Positions 18,756 through 27,567 of a stretch of 64,000 bases of DNA are shown in pieces. Made by a program: the position numbers and the translations under genes. This DNA is from Rhodococcus sp. 14-2483-1-2 (GTDB lineage Bacteria > Actinomycetota > Actinomycetes > Mycobacteriales > Mycobacteriaceae). How positions within the stretch are numbered: the stretch's first letter is position 1; each line of letters begins with the position of its first letter. The stretch spans positions 496,001-560,000 of the forward strand of contig NZ_NPFW01000021.1 in the NCBI RefSeq assembly GCF_002259405.1, read 5' to 3'. Below the pieces are notes generated by a model. The model had not been told where the DNA came from and did no database searches. It saw nothing but the letters and a program-made list of their open reading frames with translations.

Positions 18756-21497
18756 GTGAGCCCAGTAACGGAGAAAAGTGCAGCGCCGGCAGCCGAGACC
18801 GATGCGAAAGCGGGCGGGGAGCGGCCGACGTTGCTGCTCATCGACGGTCACTCGATGGCGTTCCGGGCATTCTTCGCATTGCCTGCGGACAACTTCAAGA
18901 CCACCAGCGGCCAGTCGACCAACGCCGTCTACGGGTTCACCTCGATGTTGATCAATCTGCTGCGGGACGAGAAACCGACGCACATCGCGGCGGCGTTCGA
19001 CGTCTCTCGGCAGACCTTCCGCGCCGAGCGGTTCCCCGAGTACAAGGCGAACCGCAGCAAGACGCCGGACGAGTTCGCCGGCCAGGTCGACATCACCAAG
19101 GACGTACTCGGGGCCATGGGTATCCCGGTGATGGCAGAGGCGGGCTTCGAGGCAGACGACATCATCGCCACTCTGGTGACCCAGGCGGAGGCGCTCGGCT
19201 ACCGCGTTCTGGTGGTCACCGGCGACCGCGATGCGCTGCAACTGGTGACCGACAACGTCACGGTGTTGTATCCGCGCAAGGGCGTCTCGGATCTGACTCG
19301 GTTCACCCCCGACGAGGTCGCCACCAAGTACGGGTTGACGCCCTCGCAGTACCCGGACTTCGCGGCCCTGCGCGGAGACCCGAGCGACAACCTTCCTGGC
19401 ATTCCCGGGGTCGGCGAGAAGACGGCCACCAAGTGGATCATCGAATACGGTTCCCTCACCGCGCTCGTCGACAACGTGGACAAGGTCAAGGGCAAAGTGG
19501 GAGATGCACTGCGCGCCAACCTGTCGAGCGTGGTGCTCAACCGCGAGCTCACCGAGATGGTGCGCGATGTGCCGTTGCCGTACACCCCAGATCAGCTCGA
19601 ACTCGCTCCGTGGGACCGCGAGAAGATCCACGCCCTGTTCGACGATCTGGAGTTCCGCATTCTGCGGGACCGGTTGTTCGAGACTCTCGCGTCGGTCGAA
19701 CCCGAGGCGGAGGAAGGGTTCGACGTCCGCGGTGGCATCGTCGCGCCGGGCGAACTGGCCGCGTGGCTGGCAGAACACGCAGCCGACGGCCGGCGCAGCG
19801 GGCTGTCGGTTCTCGGCCCGCGTCGGCCGTTCGACAGCGACGCGACGTCGGTGGCGATCGCCGCGGCCGACGGTGAGGGTGCGTTCGTCACGACGACCGC
19901 TCTGGACGAATCCGACGAGCAGGCACTCGCCGCCTGGCTCGCCGATCCGGCGCAACCCAAGGCACTGCACGAGGCCAAGTGGGCTCTGCATGCGGTTCGT
20001 GGGCGGGGCTGGACCCTCGCCGGGTTGACCACCGACACCGCCCTGGCGGCGTACCTGGTTCGGCCCGGTCAGCGATCGTTCAATCTCGACGACCTGTCGT
20101 TGCGCTACCTCAAACGCGAACTCCGGGTGGAGGATGCAGGCGAAGGTCAGATGTCGTTGCTCGACGCCGAGGACACCGCAGATGCGGCGTTCGCGGAGGG
20201 CGAGATTCTCAAGGCGCGGGCCGTCATCGACCTGGCCGATGCGCTGGACGCCGAGCTCGCCGCCATCGAGTCGACCACCCTGCTCTCCGAGATGGAGCTG
20301 CCTCTGCTGACGGTATTGGCCGATGTCGAGGCAACCGGTATCGCCGTGAACGGTGATCACCTGCGCGCACTGCAGTCCGGATTCGCCGCTCAGGTGGACG
20401 AGGCCGCGAACTCCGCGTACGGCGTGATCGACAAGCAGATCAACCTCGGGTCACCGAAGCAGTTGCAGGTGGTGCTGTTCGAGGAACTCGACATGCCCAA
20501 GACGAAGAAGACCAAGACCGGGTACACCACCGATGCCGATGCGCTGCAAGGGTTGTTCGAGAAGACCGAGCATCCGTTCCTGAAGTTCCTGCTCGATCAC
20601 CGGGACGCGACGCGGATGAAGGTGACGGTCGACGGCCTGCTGAAGTCCGTTGCCGACGACGGACGTATCCACACCACGTTCAATCAGACGGTCGCGGCCA
20701 CCGGACGACTGTCGTCCACCGAGCCGAACCTGCAGAACATTCCGGTGCGCAACGAGGCGGGTCGCCACATCCGGGACGGCTTCGTCGTCGGCGCCGGGTA
20801 CGACACCCTGCTCACCGCCGACTACAGCCAGATCGAGATGCGCATCATGGCGCACGTCTCCGGCGACGAAGGGCTGATCGAGGCGTTCAACACCGGCGAG
20901 GATCTGCACAGTTTCGTCGGTGCCCGGGCGTTCGGCGTGCCGATCGAGGAGGTCACTCCCGAGCTGCGTCGTCGGGTCAAGGCGATGTCGTACGGATTGG
21001 CCTACGGACTGAGCGCATTCGGTCTCGCCGCGCAGCTCAAGATCTCCACCGACGAGGCGAAGCAGCAGATGGAGGCGTATTTCGCGCGTTTCGGTGGCGT
21101 CCGTGACTACCTGCGCAACGCCGTCGAGGAAGCGCGCAAGGTGGGGTACACCTCGACGCTGTACGGCAGGCGTCGCTACTTGCCCGATCTGAACAGCGAC
21201 AATCGTCAGCGCCGCGAGGTCGCCGAGCGGGCCGCACTCAACGCCCCGATCCAGGGCACCGCCGCAGACATCATCAAGGTCGCGATGATCGACGTGCACC
21301 GATCGCTGGCGGAGTCGACGCTGAAGTCACGAATGCTGTTGCAGGTGCACGACGAACTGGTACTCGAGGTCGTCGAATCCGAGCGTGAGGAAGTCGAGGC
21401 GCTGGTACGCGACAAGATGTCCTCGGCCATCGAACTGTCGGTGCCGCTCGAAGTGTCGGTCGGTACCGGCCGCAGCTGGGATGCCGCAGCTCACTGA
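18756..21497 (+). CDS. polA: DNA polymerase I
   Basis: A 913-aa repair and Okazaki-fragment-processing polymerase. Residues 25-320 are the 5'-3' exonuclease (LIDGHSMAFRAFFALP, GFEADDIIATL, LRGDPSDNLPGIPGVGEKTA). Residues 330-520 correspond to the 3'-5' exonuclease domain, but the metal-binding Asp-x-Glu motif is not seen (PFDSDATSVA instead), so proofreading is probably lost, as in mycobacterial PolA. The polymerase domain has TGRLSSTEPNLQNIP, DYSQIEMRIMAH (near residue 689), RRRVKAMSYGLAYG (O helix) and HDELVLEV (near residue 865). The GTG start lacks a ribosome binding site but has TAGACT 8 nt upstream. Confidence 0.97.
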   Translation: MSPVTEKSAAPAAETDAKAGGERPTLLLIDGHSMAFRAFFALPADNFKTTSGQSTNAVYGFTSMLINLLRDEKPTHIAAAFDVSRQTFRAERFPEYKANRSKTPDEFAGQVDITKDVLGAMGIPVMAEAGFEADDIIATLVTQAEALGYRVLVVTGDRDALQLVTDNVTVLYPRKGVSDLTRFTPDEVATKYGLTPSQYPDFAALRGDPSDNLPGIPGVGEKTATKWIIEYGSLTALVDNVDKVKGKVGDALRANLSSVVLNRELTEMVRDVPLPYTPDQLELAPWDREKIHALFDDLEFRILRDRLFETLASVEPEAEEGFDVRGGIVAPGELAAWLAEHAADGRRSGLSVLGPRRPFDSDATSVAIAAADGEGAFVTTTALDESDEQALAAWLADPAQPKALHEAKWALHAVRGRGWTLAGLTTDTALAAYLVRPGQRSFNLDDLSLRYLKRELRVEDAGEGQMSLLDAEDTADAAFAEGEILKARAVIDLADALDAELAAIESTTLLSEMELPLLTVLADVEATGIAVNGDHLRALQSGFAAQVDEAANSAYGVIDKQINLGSPKQLQVVLFEELDMPKTKKTKTGYTTDADALQGLFEKTEHPFLKFLLDHRDATRMKVTVDGLLKSVADDGRIHTTFNQTVAATGRLSSTEPNLQNIPVRNEAGRHIRDGFVVGAGYDTLLTADYSQIEMRIMAHVSGDEGLIEAFNTGEDLHSFVGARAFGVPIEEVTPELRRRVKAMSYGLAYGLSAFGLAAQLKISTDEAKQQMEAYFARFGGVRDYLRNAVEEARKVGYTSTLYGRRRYLPDLNSDNRQRREVAERAALNAPIQGTAADIIKVAMIDVHRSLAESTLKSRMLLQVHDELVLEVVESEREEVEALVRDKMSSAIELSVPLEVSVGTGRSWDAAAH

Positions 21498-21531
21498 ATC
21501 GGGCCAGCTCACTGATCGAACCCGTGGCACA

Positions 21532-21573
21532 GCGAAGGGCCGCTCACCGAAAACTCGGTGAGCGGCCCTTCGC
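21532..21573. terminator. Bidirectional terminator between polA and thioredoxin gene
   Basis: A perfect 19-bp stem (21532-21550 with 21555-21573) and AAAC loop between two convergent genes; it can serve both. Confidence 0.88.
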
Positions 21574-21591
21574 GCCGTTCTGTGTGACGAG

Positions 21592-21963
21592 CTACTCCGC
21601 TGCGGGAGCCTGCTCGGCGATCTGCTGGCGCACGACGTCCATGTCGAGTGCCTTGATCTGACCGACGAGGTCCTCGAGCGCCGGTGCAGGCAGTGCGCCT
21701 GGCTGTGCGTACACGAGAATTCCTTCGCGGAACGCCATGATCGTCGGGATCGACTGGATCTGCGCTGCGGCTGCCAGGCCCTGCTCGGCCTCGGTGTCCA
21801 CCTTGGCGTGCACGACGTCGGGGTGTGCGTCGGACGACTTCTCGAACGTCGGCGCGAACTGGCGGCACGGTCCGCACCAGGATGCCCAGAAATCGACCAA
21901 CACCACGTCGTTGTTCGTCACGATCTCGTCGAAATTCTGCTGGGTCAAAGTCTGAGTGGCCAC
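21592..21963 (-). CDS. Thioredoxin
   Basis: A 123-aa thioredoxin-fold disulfide reductase. The active site WCGPC lies at about residues 29-33 in VLVDFWASWCGPCRQFAP, and the cis-Pro motif is SIPTIMAF. It carries about 20 more residues at the C-terminus than E. coli TrxA (DVVRQQIAEQAPAAE). The start is GTG with AAAGGGA upstream. It is downstream of, and in the same direction as, the GlxA-like regulator, with an 87-bp gap. No thioredoxin reductase is nearby, so it may be a secondary thioredoxin. Confidence 0.92.
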   Translation of the reverse strand: MATQTLTQQNFDEIVTNNDVVLVDFWASWCGPCRQFAPTFEKSSDAHPDVVHAKVDTEAEQGLAAAAQIQSIPTIMAFREGILVYAQPGALPAPALEDLVGQIKALDMDVVRQQIAEQAPAAE

Positions 21964-22050
21964 GCGGTCCCTTTCGATTGATTGCGCTTCTGGATTGTCT
22001 CAACGCAGCTACCGGCCGGAATCATCCCGGCCGGGTCGGAGCGCGGCGTG

Positions 22051-23049
22051 TCAGGCGGGCTGAGGTGCGGCACGGAACGTGCGGCGGTACGAGTTCGGTG
22101 TGGTGCATCGCAACCGCACGAAGTGCTGCCGCAGAGCGGCGGCATTTCCGAAGCCGACCACCTCGGCGATCGAATCCATCGGTAGATCCGAATTCTCCAA
22201 CAGCTGCTGCGCTGCCAGTACTCGTTGGTCGTTGAGCCAGCGCGCGGGTGTGGTTCCGGTTTCGGCCGCGAACTTGCGGGCAAAGGTTCTCGCCGACATG
22301 TTCACCCGCGCCGCCAACCGACCGATGGTGAGCTCGGAGTCGAGATTCTCGGTCATCCAGTCCAGCAGCGGAGCCAGCGTCTCGGTGCGAGTGGCGGGCA
22401 GGGGACTGGTGACGAACTGAGCCTGGCCACCGTCGCGATGAGGCGGAACGACCATCCGGCGGGCGATCCCGTTGGCCACGACGCTGCCCTGGTACTTGCG
22501 CACGATGTGCAGGCACAGGTCGATGCCGGCTGCCGTGCCTGCGCTGGTCAGCACGTTTCCGTCGTCGACGTAGAGGACGTTCGGATCGACCTGCGCGAGT
22601 GGGTATTTCGCGGCCAGCAAAGCGGAATGCCGCCAATGCGTCGTACAGGGGCGGCCGTCGAGCAGGCCGGCCTTGCCCAGAACGAACGCGCCGTTGCACA
22701 GGCTGGCGACCATGGCACCCCGGTCGACGGCCGCGCGAAGTTTGGCCAGTAACGGCTCGATGGACGAGTTGTATCCGACTCCGCAGACATAGGTACCGTC
22801 TTCGGCGGCTTCGGTGCCACCGGCCGGAATGATGATCAGATCGGCGCTGTCGAGACTGTCGAGATCGTGTGGCACGTCGATGGTGTAACCGACGCGGGTG
22901 CGGATCGGTTGGGGTACGCCTGCGATCAGGGAGAAGTCGTAGGTGGGTAGGCCCTCGTCCGAGCGATCGAATCCGAACACCTCGCAGGCGACGCCCAGCT
23001 CGAACTGTTCGGTCAACGGCATCAGCGCGACAACCACTCGTTTCAGCAT
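22051..23049 (-). CDS. GlxA/FtrA-type transcriptional regulator (DJ-1/PfpI plus AraC HTH)
   Basis: A 332-aa protein. Residues 1-185 form a DJ-1/PfpI (type 1 glutamine amidotransferase-like) domain with the nucleophile-elbow cysteine in ASLCNGAFVLGKAGLLDG. Residues 220-325 are the AraC DNA-binding domain with helices LTIGRLAARVNMSARTFARKF and MDSIAEVVGFGNAAALRQHF. ATG 23049 (MLKRVVVAL) is chosen because CATACT ends 7 nt upstream and homologues start here; an upstream extension would cross the promoter. The effector is unknown. Divergent from it lies a 38-aa membrane ORF, which could be a target. Confidence 0.9.
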   Translation of the reverse strand: MLKRVVVALMPLTEQFELGVACEVFGFDRSDEGLPTYDFSLIAGVPQPIRTRVGYTIDVPHDLDSLDSADLIIIPAGGTEAAEDGTYVCGVGYNSSIEPLLAKLRAAVDRGAMVASLCNGAFVLGKAGLLDGRPCTTHWRHSALLAAKYPLAQVDPNVLYVDDGNVLTSAGTAAGIDLCLHIVRKYQGSVVANGIARRMVVPPHRDGGQAQFVTSPLPATRTETLAPLLDWMTENLDSELTIGRLAARVNMSARTFARKFAAETGTTPARWLNDQRVLAAQQLLENSDLPMDSIAEVVGFGNAAALRQHFVRLRCTTPNSYRRTFRAAPQPA

Positions 23050-23056
23050 GAAAAGC

Positions 23057-23062
23057 AGTATG
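23057..23062 (-). promoter_or_regulatory. Putative -10 of the GlxA-type regulator (leaderless)
   Basis: CATACT on the minus strand ends 7 nt before the ATG at 23049; the spacer GCTTTTC has no ribosome binding site. Confidence 0.45.
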
Positions 23063-23131
23063 GCAGAAAGTCGTCGATATATGGCGTTACTGCCACTCGT
23101 GCACGCTCTCCGCAGGTTGGAAGCTAGCGGC

Positions 23132-23248
23132 ATGACAATTGTATTGGTAGTTGTGTTGTTGTTGCTCGCCCTCGACGCCCTCGTGGTTGCAGGCTTCGCT
23201 CCCGATACCCACGCGGAGGTGACCCAGTTCGGCGATTTCCGGTTCTGA
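23132..23248 (+). CDS. Possible 38-aa single-pass membrane peptide
   Basis: The peptide has one strongly hydrophobic helix (residues 3-22, IVLVVVLLLLALDALVVAGF) followed by a short acidic tail ending TQFGDFRF. It is divergent from the GlxA-type regulator (82-bp gap) and ends 11 bp before the convergent 2H phosphoesterase gene. The ribosome binding site is weak (GGAAG), so reality rests on the clean hydrophobic helix and its fit in the gap. No family is recognised. Confidence 0.4.
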   Translation: MTIVLVVVLLLLALDALVVAGFAPDTHAEVTQFGDFRF

Positions 23249-23259
23249 GGTGCCCGGCC

Positions 23260-23775
23260 TCAGCCGATCCGCCATTCGCGTTTGGCCTCGCCGTCCCATC
23301 GGCGCAGCGCAACCGCAGATCCGACCAGATCGTCGACGTCGGCCGAGAGCAGGCGCACCGCCGCTCCTGCCTGCTCGGGCGTCAACCGTCGGGCCACCGT
23401 CACATGCGGTGTCCATCGGCCGGGTTCGAGGTGGTCGAGCGAACGTTCGCCCACGACCTCGTGCAGCCGTGCGTGCAGATCGAGCAACTCGCTCGACGGA
23501 ACGACCAGTCGGGCCAGGGTGATCGTTCGCCCGCCGAACACGACGAGTCCTCCGAGACGCACATCGAACGGATCGAAGCGGACCGCGTCGCCATCGTCCA
23601 CCGCGGCCGGCATCGACGACGCCACCGCGACGGTGACGTGCGGGCGGTTCGACTCACCGCGGTGGCGGTTCTGGCTCGGGAGTCCAGCGTCGGACAGCGC
23701 CGCCCACTCGCGGCGCACCGCTGCGTCGAGGCCGGCGTCGAGGAGAAGTTCTGCGGACTGCACCATGGAGGCCAT
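23260..23775 (-). CDS. 2'-5' RNA ligase / 2H phosphoesterase family protein
   Basis: A 171-aa protein with the two HxT/S tetrapeptides of the 2H superfamily: PHVTVAVA (about residue 46) and PHVTVARR (about residue 123), about 77 residues apart as expected for the bilobal fold. Such proteins act on cyclic or 2'-5' phosphodiesters in RNA or nucleotides; the substrate here is unknown. The start is ATG 23775, or ATG 23766 three codons later. Its 5' end lies against, and may overlap, the start of the divergent dehydrogenase gene. Confidence 0.85.
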   Translation of the reverse strand: MASMVQSAELLLDAGLDAAVRREWAALSDAGLPSQNRHRGESNRPHVTVAVASSMPAAVDDGDAVRFDPFDVRLGGLVVFGGRTITLARLVVPSSELLDLHARLHEVVGERSLDHLEPGRWTPHVTVARRLTPEQAGAAVRLLSADVDDLVGSAVALRRWDGEAKREWRIG

Positions 23776-23776
23776 G

Positions 23777-24874
23777 ATGTCTCAGACGGACGGTCCCCAT
23801 GCAACGGCGCTACGGATCGGAGCCATGACCGGCGACGGCATCGGCCACGAGATCGTTCCCGCAACGATTCGGGTGGTCGACGCGGCCCTCGCAGCCGCCG
23901 GTGGACCGGCCGTCGACTGGGTGCACCTGCCGCTGGGGCTCGGTGCCATCGACGAGCACGGAACGCCGATACCCGACAGCACGTTGGGAGAACTGTCCGC
24001 ACTCGAATGCTGGATTCTGGGACCACACGACAGTGCGTCGTATCCGGAACCGTTCCGATCGCAGTTGACCCCGGGCGGACGAATTCGCAAGAACTTCGAC
24101 CTGTTCGCCAACATCCGGCCGGCGAAGGCACTGCCTGGCGTACGGGTGGTGTCCCCGCGGATGGATCTGGTGGTCGTGCGGGAGAACACCGAAGGGTTCT
24201 ACGCCGATCGCAACATGTTCGTCGGCAGCGGGGAGTTCATGCCAACTCCCGATGTGGCGTTGGCGGTCGGAGTGTTCACGCGCGCGGCCTGCGAACGCAT
24301 CGCACGTGAAGCGTTCTCGCTGGCCGAGCGACGCAGCAGGAAACTGACCATCGTGCACAAGACCAACGTCCTGTCGATGACGACGGGACTGTTCCGCGAT
24401 GCGTGCCGCGCGGTGAGCGAGCAGTTCCCGCACGTCGATGTGACGGAGGAGCACGTCGACGCGCTCGCGGCGCATCTGGTTCGGCGGGGCGAGGACTACG
24501 ACGTCATCGTGGCCGAGAACATGTTCGGCGACATTCTGTCGGATCTGACGGGTGAGCTGTCCGGGTCGCTGGGCACCGCGCCGTCGATCAATTCCTCGGA
24601 AACGCAGGCGATGGCGCAGGCCTCGCACGGATCTGCCCCGGACATCGCAGGCAAGAACCGTGCCAATCCGACGGCGCTCTTCCTGTCGGCGGCGATGCTG
24701 CTCGAGTGGCTTGCGCCGCGGCATCGCGACGAACGGTTGGCCGCGGCCGCAGGCAGGATCCGACACGCTGTCGACGCCACGGTCGAATCCGGGGTCGCGA
24801 CAGCCGACCTCGGCGGGCAGGCGTCCACCAGTGCATTCACCGAGGCCGTCGAGGCCCGAGTTCACCGGCGCTGA
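23777..24874 (+). CDS. Isocitrate/isopropylmalate dehydrogenase family protein
   Basis: A 365-aa beta-decarboxylating dehydrogenase that oxidises a 2-hydroxyacid with NAD(P) and metal. Recognisable blocks are GAMTGDGIGHEIVPATIRVVD (N-term), GGRIRKNFDLFANIRPAKAL and VVRENTEGFYADR (substrate-binding Arg and Glu-Asn), IVHKTNVLSMTTGLF (catalytic Lys), and VIVAENMFGDILSDLTGELSGSLGTAPS (metal-binding Asp). It resembles tartrate/isopropylmalate dehydrogenase-like members more than true LeuB or Icd, and no leucine gene adjoins it, so the substrate is open. ATG 23777 is chosen for GGAGG with a 5-nt spacer; ATG 23774 and 23765 are alternatives. Confidence 0.87.
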   Translation: MSQTDGPHATALRIGAMTGDGIGHEIVPATIRVVDAALAAAGGPAVDWVHLPLGLGAIDEHGTPIPDSTLGELSALECWILGPHDSASYPEPFRSQLTPGGRIRKNFDLFANIRPAKALPGVRVVSPRMDLVVVRENTEGFYADRNMFVGSGEFMPTPDVALAVGVFTRAACERIAREAFSLAERRSRKLTIVHKTNVLSMTTGLFRDACRAVSEQFPHVDVTEEHVDALAAHLVRRGEDYDVIVAENMFGDILSDLTGELSGSLGTAPSINSSETQAMAQASHGSAPDIAGKNRANPTALFLSAAMLLEWLAPRHRDERLAAAAGRIRHAVDATVESGVATADLGGQASTSAFTEAVEARVHRR

Positions 24875-24889
24875 TCGCGGCGCTCCTTG

Positions 24890-25717
24890 TCAGAGCGGTT
24901 TGCGGCTGCTGAAGATCGCGGTGCCCGGAAAGAGTTGCCCGCGCAGTGGGCTCCACTGACCCCACTCACGGTCGAGCCACTCCGGCCAGTCCGGTTCGAC
25001 GATGTCGCGCACCTCGAGACCTGCGGCGACCAGCTCGCGCACACGGTCACCGATCGTGCGGTGATGCTCTACGTAGTTCGGGGTCCCGTCGGCGTCGTAC
25101 TCGACGTACGGGGTTCGATCGAAGTACGGAATCGTCGCGGTCAGACCGCCGACGCCGGGATCGTCGGGGAACACCCAGCGCATCGGATGATTGACCGCGA
25201 ACACCCAGATCCCGCCCGGCCGCAGTACCCGCGCGACCTCCTTCATCACATTGGCGGAGTCCGCGACGAACGGCACCGCCCCGAAGGCCGAGCAGACGAT
25301 GTCGAACCGCTCGTCGCCGAACGGTAAGGACTCGGCACTGGCCTGGACCAGCGGGACCGTCGATCCGCCCGTGTTCATCGCGTCGACGCCGCGCTGCAAC
25401 ATGCCCATCGAGATGTCGAGGCCGACGGCGTGCGCACCCTGAGCTCCGAGCCAGCGGGCGCACGGTGCGCTGCCACAGCCCACTTCCAGGACGTCCTTGC
25501 CCACGACGTCACCGAGCAGATGCACGTCGCCCTCGTGCAGTCCCTCCGGGCACCAGACGAACTCCCCGGATTCGGTCGTCACGCCGAGAAACGCGCCGTG
25601 CGTACGGTGGTAGTTGTCGGCGTCGGAATCCCACCAGAGACGACTCGCACGGTCGCTGGCGACCGAATCGATTCGGCCGCGGCCGGGAGTGGACGACGGT
25701 GTGGAAAGATCGGTCAC
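24890..25717 (-). CDS. Class I SAM-dependent methyltransferase
   Basis: A 275-aa Rossmann-fold methyltransferase. Motif I is VLEVGCGSAPCARWLGAQG (residues 77-95), with the acidic residue of motif II in GLDISMGM, motif III near SLPFGDERFDIVCSAFGAVPF and post-III VLRPGGIWVFAVNHPM. The N-terminal RLWWDSDADNYHRTHG occurs in an actinobacterial subgroup of unknown substrate. The GTG start has TAGAGT ending 6 nt upstream. It is convergent with the dehydrogenase gene (15-bp gap) and divergent from rpsA. Confidence 0.88.
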   Translation of the reverse strand: MTDLSTPSSTPGRGRIDSVASDRASRLWWDSDADNYHRTHGAFLGVTTESGEFVWCPEGLHEGDVHLLGDVVGKDVLEVGCGSAPCARWLGAQGAHAVGLDISMGMLQRGVDAMNTGGSTVPLVQASAESLPFGDERFDIVCSAFGAVPFVADSANVMKEVARVLRPGGIWVFAVNHPMRWVFPDDPGVGGLTATIPYFDRTPYVEYDADGTPNYVEHHRTIGDRVRELVAAGLEVRDIVEPDWPEWLDREWGQWSPLRGQLFPGTAIFSSRKPL

Positions 25718-25723
25718 ACGCCG

Positions 25724-25729
25724 ACTCTA
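25724..25729 (-). promoter_or_regulatory. Putative -10 of the methyltransferase gene (leaderless)
   Basis: TAGAGT on the minus strand ends 6 nt before the GTG at 25717. Confidence 0.45.
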
Positions 25730-25736
25730 ACCGGGT

Positions 25737-25766
25737 TTGTGCTGGTACTGCGGCATCGCGTACCCT
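25737..25766 (+). promoter_or_regulatory. Putative sigma70-type promoter of rpsA
   Basis: TTGTGC (25737-25742), an 18-bp spacer and TACCCT (25761-25766). This would give an rpsA leader of about 160 nt, long enough for autoregulation by S1, which is known in other bacteria. Confidence 0.45.
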
Positions 25767-25932
25767 GTTCAACGCGAGTGTGTTCATGCTGCGCCCAGGT
25801 CGGGTTCGCTCGACGTCGGCGCATACGGATCCGTCAACGGATTCGCCGAAGATGCTCGTGTTGCACACGTTTCACCAAGTCCGACCGAACATCCATCAAC
25901 CGATACCCAACCCGTCCGGAGCAACTCAACAC

Positions 25933-27411
25933 ATGCCCTCAACCACAACCTCACCGCAGGTAGCCGTCAACGATATCGGCTCCGCAGAGGATTTTCTCGC
26001 CGCCATCGACGCCACGATCAAGTACTTCAACGATGGTGACATCGTCGAGGGCACCATCGTCAAGGTCGATCGTGACGAGGTTCTACTCGACATCGGTTAC
26101 AAGACCGAAGGCGTCATTCCTTCCCGCGAGCTCTCCATCAAGCACGACGTCGACCCCAACGAGGTCGTCTCCGTGGGAGATGAGATCGAAGCACTCGTCC
26201 TCACCAAGGAGGACAAGGAAGGCCGTCTGATCCTGTCCAAGAAGCGAGCTCAGTACGAGCGCGCTTGGGGCACGATCGAGGAGCTCAAGGAGAAGGACGA
26301 GGCCGTCAAGGGCACCGTCATCGAGGTCGTCAAGGGTGGACTCATCCTCGACATCGGTCTTCGTGGCTTCCTTCCCGCCTCGCTCGTCGAGATGCGTCGC
26401 GTCCGCGATCTCCAGCCGTACGTCGGCAAGGAGATCGAGGCCAAGATCATCGAGCTCGACAAGAACCGCAACAACGTGGTCCTGTCGCGCCGCGCATGGC
26501 TCGAGCAGACCCAGTCCGAGGTCCGCAGCGAGTTCCTGCACCAGCTTCAGAAGGGCCAGGTCCGCAAGGGCGTCGTGTCCTCCATCGTCAACTTCGGTGC
26601 CTTCGTGGACCTGGGTGGCGTCGACGGACTCGTGCACGTCTCCGAGCTGTCCTGGAAGCACATCGATCACCCGTCCGAGGTTGTCGAGGTCGGCACCGAG
26701 GTCACCGTCGAGGTTCTCGACGTCGACCTGGACCGCGAGCGTGTTTCCCTGTCGCTCAAGGCAACTCAGGAAGATCCGTGGCGCCAGTTCGCTCGCACCC
26801 ACGCGATCGGCCAGATCGTGCCCGGCAAGGTCACCAAGCTGGTTCCCTTCGGTGCATTCGTGCGCGTCGAAGAGGGCATCGAGGGCCTCGTGCACATCTC
26901 CGAGCTGGCCGAGCGCCACGTGGAGGTTCCGGACCAGGTCGTGGGTGTCGGCGACGACGCACTCGTCAAGGTCATCGACATCGATCTCGAGCGTCGCCGG
27001 ATTTCGTTGAGCCTCAAGCAGGCCAACGAGGACTACGCAGAAGAGTTCGATCCGTCCAAGTACGGCATGGCCGACTCGTACGACGAGGGTGGCAACTACA
27101 TCTTCCCCGAGGGCTTCGACTCCGAGACCAACGAATGGCTCGAAGGTTACGAGAAGCAGCGTGAAGAGTGGGAAGGTCGCTACGCCGAGGCAGAGCGTCG
27201 CCACAAGATGCACACCGCTCAGATGGAGAAGACGGCCAAGGACGAAGCTGCCGAAGCCGCCAACACCAACTACTCCTCCGAGTCGGGTCAGGCCCCCGCC
27301 GATGCAGAAGGCGACGCTCCCGCAGCGTCGGCTCCGGCCTCGACCGGTGGATCGCTGGCCAGCGATGCGCAGCTCGCTGCACTTCGCGAGAAGCTGTCGG
27401 GCAACGCCTGA
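25933..27411 (+). CDS. rpsA: 30S ribosomal protein S1
   Basis: A 492-aa RNA-binding protein that helps load mRNA on the 30S subunit. It has four S1 repeats at about residues 35-105, 122-190, 208-278 and 295-365 (VEGTIVKVDRDEVLLDIGYK; VKGTVIEVVKGGLILDIGL; RKGVVSSIVNFGAFVDLGG; VPGKVTKLVPFGAFVRVEEG), the short actinobacterial form rather than the six repeats of E. coli. The C-terminal 100 residues are charged and low in complexity. ATG 25933 begins MPSTTTSPQVAVNDIGS as in relatives. Codon use is strongly biased, as in highly expressed genes. Confidence 0.97.
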   Translation: MPSTTTSPQVAVNDIGSAEDFLAAIDATIKYFNDGDIVEGTIVKVDRDEVLLDIGYKTEGVIPSRELSIKHDVDPNEVVSVGDEIEALVLTKEDKEGRLILSKKRAQYERAWGTIEELKEKDEAVKGTVIEVVKGGLILDIGLRGFLPASLVEMRRVRDLQPYVGKEIEAKIIELDKNRNNVVLSRRAWLEQTQSEVRSEFLHQLQKGQVRKGVVSSIVNFGAFVDLGGVDGLVHVSELSWKHIDHPSEVVEVGTEVTVEVLDVDLDRERVSLSLKATQEDPWRQFARTHAIGQIVPGKVTKLVPFGAFVRVEEGIEGLVHISELAERHVEVPDQVVGVGDDALVKVIDIDLERRRISLSLKQANEDYAEEFDPSKYGMADSYDEGGNYIFPEGFDSETNEWLEGYEKQREEWEGRYAEAERRHKMHTAQMEKTAKDEAAEAANTNYSSESGQAPADAEGDAPAASAPASTGGSLASDAQLAALREKLSGNA

Positions 27412-27444
27412 TAGAAGTGGTCCACCCGTGAGGGTGTGACACCG

Positions 27445-27477
27445 AGCCCCGGTTCTCCACGTGAGAACCGGGGCTTT
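27445..27477 (+). terminator. rpsA terminator
   Basis: A 13-bp stem (27445-27457 with 27463-27475) with a CACGT loop and a short T run, 33 nt after the rpsA stop. Confidence 0.85.
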
Positions 27478-27530
27478 CTCGTTCGAATCAGGTGAGCGGA
27501 GAACGTGCGGACACGACAATGGACCCGGTT

Positions 27531-27545
27531 CGGATGAACCGGGCC
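27531..27545 (-). terminator. Hairpin downstream of the 69-aa minus-strand ORF
   Basis: CCCGGTTC/GAACCGGG stem around GGAT, extended by further pairs with one mismatch, just beyond the stop of the small minus-strand gene. The T-tract is poor. Confidence 0.4.
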
Positions 27546-27567
27546 CATGGTGGAGGGGGAGTGCGAA

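Noticed and set aside
18750..20360. 536-codon frame antisense to polA
   Set aside because: No motif, and fully inside a certain polA gene.
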